This document shows, piece after piece, positions 1 to 11,713 of a DNA stretch of 11,713 nt. Positions within the stretch are counted from its first letter, which is position 1. The number at the start of each line of letters is the position of its first letter. The DNA is from Agrocybe praecox. Taxonomy: Eukaryota > Basidiomycota > Agaricomycetes > Agaricales > Agrocybaceae. The stretch spans positions 1 through 11,713 of the forward strand of contig CAXHKQ010000168.1 of the NCBI GenBank assembly GCA_964017145.1, read 5' to 3'. The position numbers and the translations under genes were made by a program. The notes under the pieces were generated by a model. The model was not told the origin of the DNA. It did no database searches and worked only from the letters and a program-made list of their open reading frames with translations.

Positions 1-103
1 GTTTTTGTCGATCGGTGGATGAGAATTAAGCAAGTAATCTTGGAATTTTTGTTCGAATTTATATGAATTGGATTTGAATGTAAACACAAAAATGCTCACT
101 CAC
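1..103 (-). other. Start of the intron after FAN exon e
   Basis: Begins at the donor gtgagtgagc (103 downward) and runs off the left edge. The sequence is AT-rich with nothing else recognised. Confidence 0.75.
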
Positions 104-6163
<6,060 letters not shown>

Positions 6164-6402
6164 CTGCGAGTGAGATGGGAACGACACACGATAAGCGGAG
6201 GCGGATAGGGTGTAAGTGTGTAGGGCACCTCACTTTGATACTTTTCGTGAAACAACTGTTGAGGTAGCATGTATTTCCAAACTAAAACCATTTTAGTTTA
6301 ATTCCCCTCTCAACATTTGTCCCATATTTTGTTAACAGTTCTTAAGTTTCAACTAACCGCACTCTGCAAGTGAAAAATAACGAAGTCATGTTTTTACGTC
6401 GT

Positions 6403-6437
6403 TCCAAAATGTGTGCCGATATTCGACATATTTTGGA
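6403..6437. repeat. Imperfect inverted repeat around CCAAAATGTG
   Basis: TCCAAAAT (6403-6410) pairs with ATTTTGGA (6430-6437), and partial pairing continues inward to CGATATTCG. Confidence 0.55.
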
Positions 6438-6498
6438 GAAAAAAAGGATATTCACTTGATCAAGATTGTCGCTTTTCAAATCCTCGTCTTCGGCAAAA

Positions 6499-6530
6499 AA
6501 ATCACCGATCGAAGTAGAGCTCGGTGATTT
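6499..6530. repeat. Inverted repeat, 10-bp arms and 12-nt loop
   Basis: AAATCACCGA at 6499-6508 pairs with TCGGTGATTT at 6521-6530. The loop is TCGAAGTAGAGC. No terminator-like T-run follows. Confidence 0.7.
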
Positions 6531-6889
6531 CTCGATATAAAAACATAAATGCTTTGTTTAGGTCGTCGTAATACGAAAATATGACTTTTGTCACGCGTTT
6601 TTTGTGTACAAGATAGAATGATGTTTATTTAACAGAACTGTATCATTGGAATGTTCAGATTAGTATAGATTGTCCTTCATGAATGGTTGCAATGTTGATA
6701 AATCCGATGTTTTGGCATGGTTGAAGTCAACTTATTGGGGTAGTAGATAAACAAATTCTTTGTCGAATTCTGTAAAAATAACATGATGTACGAATCATGT
6801 ATGTGGAAATCGTCCGCGCAGTTGTTATTGCGGATGACCTCGAGTAAGTTCGGAATCGATCGGGTTTGGTTTCAGTTTCAACAGATTAT

Positions 6890-6895
6890 TTTATT
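6890..6895 (-). promoter_or_regulatory. Poly(A) signal AATAAA in LTR 1
   Basis: AATAAAATAA on the minus strand. Identical signals lie in LTR 2 (9236-9241) and LTR 3 (11591-11596). They are in sense relative to the FAN gene. Confidence 0.6.
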
Positions 6896-6963
6896 CCACT
6901 AGATTTTACACGTCCACACTGTACAAAATACCGAGTCAAAAAGCCACGATAGCTCGTCGGCGG

Positions 6964-6970
6964 AAATATA
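6964..6970 (-). promoter_or_regulatory. TATA-like box in LTR 1
   Basis: TATATTT on the minus strand, about 75 bp before the poly(A) signal of the same LTR, a usual arrangement for a short LTR. Repeated at 9310-9316 and 11665-11671. Confidence 0.5.
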
Positions 6971-6988
6971 GGTACCTGCGCTGCGGCG

Positions 6989-7019
6989 GACAGTGACATT
7001 TCGCTGTCAAAACACTGTC
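6989..7019 (-). promoter_or_regulatory. Nested inverted repeat upstream of the LTR TATA box
   Basis: GACAGTG (6989-6995) pairs with CACTGTC (7013-7019), and inside it TGACA (6994-6998) pairs with TGTCA (7005-7009). It lies about 20-50 bp upstream of the TATA-like box. It could be a paired binding site or an RNA hairpin near the LTR start. It recurs in LTR 2; LTR 3 is cut by the window edge within the outer pair. Confidence 0.4.
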
Positions 7020-7053
7020 AGTCGCCAGCCACTGTTGCCACCATTCCCACACA

Positions 7054-7061
7054 ACCCCCCT
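7054..7061 (-). promoter_or_regulatory. Polypurine tract of unit 1
   Basis: AGGGGGGT on the minus strand directly before the LTR start TGTGTGG. This is the expected site of plus-strand priming. It is short and consists of a G-run. Confidence 0.6.
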
Positions 7062-7232
7062 ACAATGGGCCGACGTCCTCGTCGCCCACACCCGTCGCCA
7101 GTCTCCTCTGCGATGTTCTGCAGGTTCCTCTGCGCCGCATCCCTGGAACGGCGCCTCGTCATCATCGTCATCTACGGCAGCTTCATCATTGTCACCTGCG
7201 TCAGTTCCTCCATCGTCCCCAGCGTCTGTTCC

Positions 7233-8075
7233 TCAATCGACATCTTCGCCGCCAGATTCGTTGCTGTCGTCCGACTCCGAAACAGCATCATCTGGCATCC
7301 AGGGCTTCATGTAGTCGGCAGCCATGGTTGTCTTGCCAGGTCCATCCTCTCCAACGCGTCCCGATACGGAGCAATCCAGTTCATCCGGTCCTCGCCCTTT
7401 GTCGAACGGCGTCCGAATCTCTTCTTCAACCCTGACGATCGCACATCTCGCTTCAATCCGATCTCTCCCGATTTTGCACCGCGCTGCCACCATTTTCGCC
7501 TCGTCACCTCGATGCCTCGCCACAACCATCAAATCAATCGACTCATCCGACAACTCATCCATCTCCACAATCGCCTGTTTCTTCTGAATCCCTTCCGACG
7601 ACGCAGCCATTCGTGCCCTTTTCACACCATGTGCTGCCATCGTCATCAGAACAACCCCATCTCGTTTCGCGCTCACTCTCTGCGCCCCTCCACCAACAGC
7701 CCCCTTCGACGACGCAGCATTTCGTGCCGTTTTCACACCTGTTTCAGCCCCCGTCGTTGAAGGTGCCAACTTCCGTGCCATATCCGCACCGCCAACTGCC
7801 TCAGAGGCCTTCTTCCGTTTCTCACACGTCTTCTGCGCGCCCGCACCATGAGCCACTCCCATATTGGTTTCACTCATCTCCTCGATCCTTGTCTCATACG
7901 CGTCAACCACACATTCAATATAACCCACAACATCGGACCCTTCCGTTTCCGTTCTTCCACTCATCTGCCTCGCCTCACTCTTCGTCTCCGTTTTCCGAAT
8001 CGACACCTTGCCATCAGTGTCGACATCAGAAAACACCCCCAACCACACATCCCGTTCGTCCGCTTTCTCTGAGTT
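7233..8075 (-). pseudogene. Downstream part of the gag frame, beyond the TAA, unit 1
   Basis: Same reading frame as gag, directly after its TAA, and open for 280 codons to TGA at 7233. There is no ATG at the beginning; the first obvious start-like codon is GTG at 8048. Its initial codons (N-S-E-K-A-D-E-R) follow straight on from gag. The composition is low-complexity: Ala-, Met- and Glu-rich, then an acidic end (ESDDSNESGGEDVD). After the TGA the same frame remains strongly acidic (G-T-D-A-G-D-D...V-D-D-D-D-D-E-A-P-F) almost to the polypurine tract, so the TGA also looks like a break in a longer protein. No protease, reverse transcriptase, integrase or zinc-knuckle motif is seen. It is either a gag tail lost to stop codons, or a region read by recoding. 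Confidence 0.5.
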
Positions 8076-8636
8076 TTAACGCTCTGAGTTCACCACCACA
8101 CACACATCATACGCCTGCAAGTGGTCTCGCAGCTCCGCCCACGTTTTTGCCTTCAGTATTTCTGTTTGCGTTGAAATATCTGCGCAAATTCCTCGAACCA
8201 AATAAAACTGTAATGAACCGAAGTCCATTCCTGCTTTCTCCCGCTCCTTGTTCATTCGAAACAGAAAATCGACTGTCTTCTCGTCACTTCTCCGCCTCAT
8301 TGAACGCAACTTTTCCGCAGTTTCGGCAATATTTACCTTGACTCGGAATTCCTTCGACAGCTCCTCTACCATGCGGTCGTACTGGACGATCCGCTTGCCC
8401 TCAATCCAGCATCTCGCTCTACCGTCTAGCAGCCGTCGTGCGTAGACCCCCTTCAGCATCGCGTTCCATCCGAACTGAACCGCATTCAGCTCAAACTGTG
8501 CGCACCACTCCTCCCCGGAACCAAGACCGTCGAATCGCTCAAGAACAGTTTCGACTTCATGGAACTGTAGTGCTCGTGCCAGCCTGCTCTCACTCTCGTC
8601 GTCGTCCGCTTGCTCTCCAACTCGCTCTCCACCCAT
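8076..8636 (-). CDS. gag: Gag-like capsid protein of the LTR element, unit 1
   Basis: 186 codons. The start ATG has G at -3 and G at +4, and an in-frame TAG lies 18 nt upstream, so this is the true start. Residues ~25-150 follow the retrotransposon gag (capsid) pattern: FDGLGSGEEWCAQFEL, then RLLDGRARCWIEG (the L-x-G-x-A-x-x-W motif), YDRMVEELSKEFRV, a basic LRSMRRRSDEKTVDF segment and YLVRGI. Gag proteins coat the RNA in virus-like particles; that function is inferred from the fold pattern. The best fit is the Ty3/gypsy gag family, but without pol this is tentative. The frame ends at TAA (8076-8078) and reopens at once in the same frame (see next entry). No CCHC zinc knuckle is found. Confidence 0.7.
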   Translation of the reverse strand: MGGERVGEQADDDESESRLARALQFHEVETVLERFDGLGSGEEWCAQFELNAVQFGWNAMLKGVYARRLLDGRARCWIEGKRIVQYDRMVEELSKEFRVKVNIAETAEKLRSMRRRSDEKTVDFLFRMNKEREKAGMDFGSLQFYLVRGICADISTQTEILKAKTWAELRDHLQAYDVCVVVNSER

Positions 8637-9127
8637 CTCCTTGCCGCCTGCCTACTCGCTTATCACCTACTCGCCGCCGTCTGCTCACAAACCACACGCT
8701 CACCATCCGCCTGCGCGCCGTCTAATCCAACGCCAACCAGCTGCACACCCAGATCATTATTCGCTGTTCTGCCGTCTGCCTTCACACTGCCCGGCTTCGG
8801 ACCCTCCGCCTGCACATTGACCGCCTGCTCGCTGTCGCCTCCACGCTCTCCGCTGGCACGCCTACCACCTACACACTTCACCTGCAATCCTCCCCAACGT
8901 ACTGTAAGCACATTCAGCGCCGCTCACAATGTTGTGGTTATGTGTTGTTGTTATGGTCCGGTCACTCGCACGTGCCGCACAAATCCGCACAGCACCTCAC
9001 TCGCGTTTTCACTAAGCATAACTCGCTCCGCATACCGACACCGACCGCGAAACGTGATTCACACACATCGAAAAAAACAAAACACTCTCGCACATAAACT
9101 GTGAACCGAAACCAAAAACGCCAATCG
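8637..9127 (-). other. Unit 1 leader between primer-binding site and gag
   Basis: About 490 bp, purine-rich on the sense strand with repeated GCAGGCGG-like words. It presumably holds packaging signals. No ATG-started frame of note: the 82-codon frame at 8663-8911 opens with GTG and has no internal ATG. The gag ATG is preceded in frame by TAG 18 nt upstream. Confidence 0.5.
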
Positions 9128-9145
9128 ATCCCGGTTGAGCCCCCA
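9128..9145 (-). promoter_or_regulatory. Primer-binding site of unit 1, tRNA-Pro type
   Basis: TGGGGGCTCAACCGGGAT on the minus strand, 2 nt after the LTR end CCACA. It matches the complement of the 3' end of animal tRNA-Pro (TGGGGGCTCGTCCGGGAT) at 16 of 18 positions. It fixes the sense direction and the inner LTR boundary. Confidence 0.75.
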
Positions 9146-9147
9146 AG

Positions 9148-9398
9148 TGTGGAAATCGTCCGCGCAGTTGTTATTGCGGATGACCTCGAGTAAGTTCGGA
9201 ATCGATCGGGTTTGGTTTCAGTTTCAACAGATTATTTTATTCCACTAGATTTTACACGTCCACACTGTACAAAATACCGAGTCAAAAAGCCACGATAGCT
9301 CGTCGGCGGAAATATAGGTACCGCGCTGCGGCGGACAGTGACATTTCGCTGTCAAAACACTGTCAGTCGCCAGCCACTGTTGCCACCATTCCCACACA
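9148..9398 (-). repeat. LTR 2, shared by units 1 and 2, 251 bp
   Basis: Nearly identical to LTR 1. It is the 5' LTR of unit 1 (followed in sense by a primer-binding site) and the 3' LTR of unit 2 (preceded by the polypurine tract). Confidence 0.85.
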
Positions 9399-9406
9399 AC
9401 CCCCCT
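9399..9406 (-). promoter_or_regulatory. Polypurine tract of unit 2
   Basis: Same AGGGGGGT sequence directly before LTR 2. Confidence 0.6.
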
Positions 9407-9576
9407 ACAATGGGCCGACGTCCTCGTCGCCCACACCCGTCGCCAGTCTCCTCTGCGATGTTCTGCAGGTCCTCTGCGCCGCATCCCTGGAACGGCGCCT
9501 CGTCATCATCGTCATCTACGGCAGCTTCATCATTGTCACCTGCGTCAGTTCCTCCATCGTCCCCAGCGTCTGTTCC

Positions 9577-10419
9577 TCAATCGACATCTTCGCCGCCAGA
9601 TTCGTTGCTGTCGTCCGACTCCGAAACAGCATCATCTGGCATCCAGGGCTTCATGTAGTCGGCAGCCATGGTTGTCTTGCCAGGTCCATCCTCTCCAACG
9701 CGTCCCGATACGGAGCAATCCAGTTCATCCGGTCCTCGCCCTTTGTCGAACGGCGTCCGAATCTCTTCTTCAACCCTGACGATCGCACATCTCGCTTCAA
9801 TCCGATCTCTCCCGATTTTGCACCGCGCTGCCACCATTTTCGCCTCGTCACCTCGATGCCTCGCCACAACCATCAAATCAATCGACTCATCCGACAACTC
9901 ATCCATCTCCACAATCGCCTGTTTCTTCTGAATCCCTTCCGACGACGCAGCCATTCGTGCCCTTTTCACACCATGTGCTGCCATCGTCATCAGAACAACC
10001 CCATCTCGTTTCGCGCTCACTCTCTGCGCCCCTCCACCAACAGCCCCCTTCGACGACGCAGCATTTCGTGCCGTTTTCACACCTGTTTCAGCCCCCGTCG
10101 TTGAAGGTGCCAACTTCCGTGCCATATCCGCACCGCCAACTGCCTCAGAGGCCTTCTTCCGTTTCTCACACGTCTTCTGCGCGCCCGCACCATGAGCCAC
10201 TCCCATATTGGTTTCACTCATCTCCTCGATCCTTGTCTCATACGCGTCAACCACACATTCAATATAACCCACAACATCGGACCCTTCCGTTTCCGTTCTT
10301 CCACTCATCTGCCTCGCCTCACTCTTCGTCTCCGTTTTCCGAATCGACACCTTGCCATCAGTGTCGACATCAGAAAACACCCCCAACCACACATCCCGTT
10401 CGTCCGCTTTCTCTGAGTT
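9577..10419 (-). pseudogene. Downstream part of the gag frame, beyond the TAA, unit 2
   Basis: Identical to the unit 1 region, with the same in-frame TAA before it and the same TGA at its end. After the TGA the acidic frame continues as in unit 1, but a one-base difference (GCAGGTCC here, GCAGGTTCC in unit 1, near 9470) shifts the final ~30 codons. In this unit they read G-R-R-G-R-R-P-I-V-G-G before entering the LTR. Confidence 0.5.
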
Positions 10420-10980
10420 TTAACGCTCTGAGTTCACCACCACACACACATCATACGCCTGCAAGTGGTCTCGCAGCTCCGCCCACGTTTTTGCCTTCAG
10501 TATTTCTGTTTGCGTTGAAATATCTGCGCAAATTCCTCGAACCAAATAAAACTGTAATGAACCGAAGTCCATTCCTGCTTTCTCCCGCTCCTTGTTCATT
10601 CGAAACAGAAAATCGACTGTCTTCTCGTCACTTCTCCGCCTCATTGAACGCAACTTTTCCGCAGTTTCGGCAATATTTACCTTGACTCGGAATTCCTTCG
10701 ACAGCTCCTCTACCATGCGGTCGTACTGGACGATCCGCTTGCCCTCAATCCAGCATCTCGCTCTACCGTCTAGCAGCCGTCGTGCGTAGACCCCCTTCAG
10801 CATCGCGTTCCATCCGAACTGAACCGCATTCAGCTCAAACTGTGCGCACCACTCCTCCCCGGAACCAAGACCGTCGAATCGCTCAAGAACAGTTTCGACT
10901 TCATGGAACTGTAGTGCTCGTGCCAGCCTGCTCTCACTCTCGTCGTCGTCCGCTTGCTCTCCAACTCGCTCTCCACCCAT
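10420..10980 (-). CDS. gag: Gag-like capsid protein of the LTR element, unit 2
   Basis: The protein is identical in sequence to the unit 1 gag: same ATG context, same 186 codons, same TAA. Exact conservation of the coding part, while a few differences occur outside it, shows the two units are very young copies or were recently homogenised. See 8076-8636 for domains. Confidence 0.7.
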   Translation of the reverse strand: MGGERVGEQADDDESESRLARALQFHEVETVLERFDGLGSGEEWCAQFELNAVQFGWNAMLKGVYARRLLDGRARCWIEGKRIVQYDRMVEELSKEFRVKVNIAETAEKLRSMRRRSDEKTVDFLFRMNKEREKAGMDFGSLQFYLVRGICADISTQTEILKAKTWAELRDHLQAYDVCVVVNSER

Positions 10981-11482
10981 CTCCTTGCCGCCTGCCTACT
11001 CGCTTATCACCTACTCGCCGCCGTCTGCTCACAAACCACACGCTCACCATCCGCCTGCGCGCCGTCTAATCCAACGCCAACCAGCTGCACACCCAGATCA
11101 TTATTCGCTGTTCTGCCGTCTGCCTTCACACTGCCCGGCTTCGGACCCTCCGCCTGCACATTGACCGCCTGCTCGCTGTCGCCTCCACGCTCTCCGCTGG
11201 CACGCCTACCACCTACACACTTCACCTGCAATCCTCCCCAACGTACTGCAAGCACATTCAGCGCCGCTCACAATGTTGTGGTTATGTGTTGTTGTTATGG
11301 TCCGGTCACTCGTCCGGTCACTCGCACGTGCCGCACAAATCCGCACAGCACCTCACTCGCGTTTTCACTAAGCATAACTCGCTCCGCATACCGACACCGA
11401 CCGCGAAACGTGATTCACACACATCGAAAAAACAAAACACTCTCGCACATAAACTGTGAACCGAAACCAAAAACGCCAATCG
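10981..11482 (-). other. Unit 2 leader between primer-binding site and gag
   Basis: Matches the unit 1 leader except for a 12-bp tandem duplication (TCCGGTCACTCG repeated, near 11300-11323), one substitution near 11248 and one A fewer in an A-run near 11430. No coding frame is supported. Confidence 0.55.
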
Positions 11483-11500
11483 ATCCCGGTTGAGCCCCCA
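11483..11500 (-). promoter_or_regulatory. Primer-binding site of unit 2, tRNA-Pro type
   Basis: Identical 18 bases to unit 1, again 2 nt inside LTR 3. Confidence 0.75.
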
Positions 11501-11502
11501 AG

Positions 11503-11713
11503 TGTGGAAATCGTCCGCGCAGTTGTTATTGCGGATGACCTCGAATAAGTTCGGAATCGATCGGGTTTGGTTTCAGTTTCAACAGATTATTTTATTCCAC
11601 TAGATTTTACACGTCCACACTGTACAAAATACCGAGTCAAAAAGCCACGATAGCTCGTCGGCGGAAATATAGGTACCGCGCTGCGGCGGACAGTGACATT
11701 TCGCTGTCAAAAC
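11503..11713 (-). repeat. LTR 3 (5' LTR of unit 2), cut by the window end
   Basis: 211 bp of the same LTR. It differs from LTR 2 by one substitution (CGAATAAG instead of CGAGTAAG near 11545). A primer-binding site adjoins it at 11500. Confidence 0.85.

Larger units (their letters stand above)
6164..6801. other. AT-rich non-coding stretch, probably 5' intron of the FAN gene
   Basis: Begins at the acceptor of FAN exon a and ends exactly where the LTR starts. No frame here matches the FAN amino-terminal region. Two inverted repeats are present: 6403-6437 (TCCAAAAT / ATTTTGGA) and 6499-6530 (AAATCACCGA / TCGGTGATTT). No transposon termini were recognised. Confidence 0.6.
6802..7053 (-). repeat. 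LTR 1 (3' LTR of unit 1), 252 bp
   Basis: On the minus strand it runs TGTGTGGGAA...TTTCCACA. The start is placed just after a G-run (polypurine tract); it could be 2 bp further in (7051), which would give matching 5-bp ends TGTGG/CCACA. It has one extra base in CCTGCG, near 6975, compared with LTRs 2 and 3. Confidence 0.82.
6802..11713 (-). mobile_element. Tandem array of a gag-only LTR retrotransposon: LTR-I-LTR-I-LTR (partial)
   Basis: The sequence repeats with periods of 2346 and 2355 bp. Each internal region is bounded on both sides by an LTR, and adjacent units share one LTR. The left edge is exact: similarity to the other copies starts at 6802 (TGTGG) and the base before it differs (a at 6801; g at 9147 and 11502), as expected where an LTR meets host DNA. 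The sense direction is minus, shown by the primer-binding site, polypurine tract, poly(A) signal and gag frame. No protease, reverse transcriptase or integrase is seen in either unit, so it is a non-autonomous element. The right end runs off the window, so its target duplication (left candidate bases CATGTA) cannot be checked. Confidence 0.88.

Noticed and set aside
6993..7760. Plus-strand open frame of 255 codons across the LTR and internal region
   Set aside because: It runs antisense to the gag frame, crosses the LTR boundary and is broken in unit 2 by single-base differences (106 and 82 codons there). The Ser/Arg/His-rich product is a shadow of the coding strand.
7613..8341. Plus-strand 242-codon Ser/Pro/His-rich frame, repeated at 9957-10685
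   Set aside because: Antisense to gag and its downstream frame. The composition is what the complement of an Ala/Glu/Arg-rich coding strand gives. Identity between units only reflects the tandem repeat.
8663..8911. Minus-strand 82-codon frame in the leader upstream of gag
   Set aside because: It opens with GTG, contains no internal ATG, and is in a different frame from gag. It is not a credible eukaryotic upstream ORF.
8610..9104. Plus-strand 164-codon frame (179 codons in unit 2)
   Set aside because: It lies opposite the leader, is Cys/Ser/Pro-rich without any domain, and its end differs between units through indels.
7062..9127. Protease, reverse transcriptase or integrase in the internal region
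   Set aside because: No DTG/DSG protease motif, YXDD motif or HHCC/DDE pattern was found in the minus-strand translations. The space after gag is filled by the low-complexity acidic frame.
6802..11713. CRISPR-like or satellite array
   Set aside because: The 2.35-kb period with LTR, primer-binding site, polypurine tract and gag is fully explained by a retrotransposon array. There are no short spaced repeats.

Overview
This is animal nuclear DNA, probably from an insect or another arthropod. GC-rich coding exons with good GT/AG splice sites sit between AT-rich introns, and the introns carry several families of eukaryotic transposons. There are no bacterial-style genes. The host call is an inference; no species marker was recognised.

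Positions 1-6163 (minus strand): five consecutive internal exons of one protein-coding gene, read from high to low coordinates: 6163-5676, 2999-2649, 1589-1486, 1169-765 and 347-104. They join in a consistent reading frame and encode the end of the PH-like domain, the complete BEACH domain and the first WD40 segment of a FAN/NSMAF-type protein (factor associated with neutral sphingomyelinase activation). The amino-terminal part, about 225 residues in the human protein, and the rest of the WD40 propeller lie outside the window or were not found.

The introns are transposon-rich. The 1059-bp intron holds a decayed mariner-type (DUF4817-like) transposase fragment ending at a terminal repeat. The 2676-bp intron holds a complete 1265-bp non-autonomous hAT element with an exact 8-bp target duplication, a GC-rich block of unknown origin, and two copies of an unusual 102-bp tRNA-related repeat with inverted ends. 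One copy is nested in the hAT element; the other lies 48 bp past a splice donor.

Positions 6164-6801 are AT-rich, have no recognisable exon, and contain two inverted repeats. From 6802 to the window end lies a tandem LTR-retrotransposon array on the minus strand: LTR - internal - LTR - internal - LTR (cut by the window end). LTRs are about 251 bp, internal regions about 2.1 kb, and the two units are almost identical. Each unit has a primer-binding site resembling tRNA-Pro, a G-run polypurine tract, a promoter and poly(A) signal in the LTR, and a gag-like ORF. No protease, reverse transcriptase or integrase is seen, so it is a non-autonomous, gag-only element that would need proteins from a relative. 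The gag frame continues through two in-frame stops (TAA, then TGA) that both units share.

The array has the same orientation as the FAN gene and lies upstream of its first visible exon, so it probably sits in a large 5' intron of that gene.
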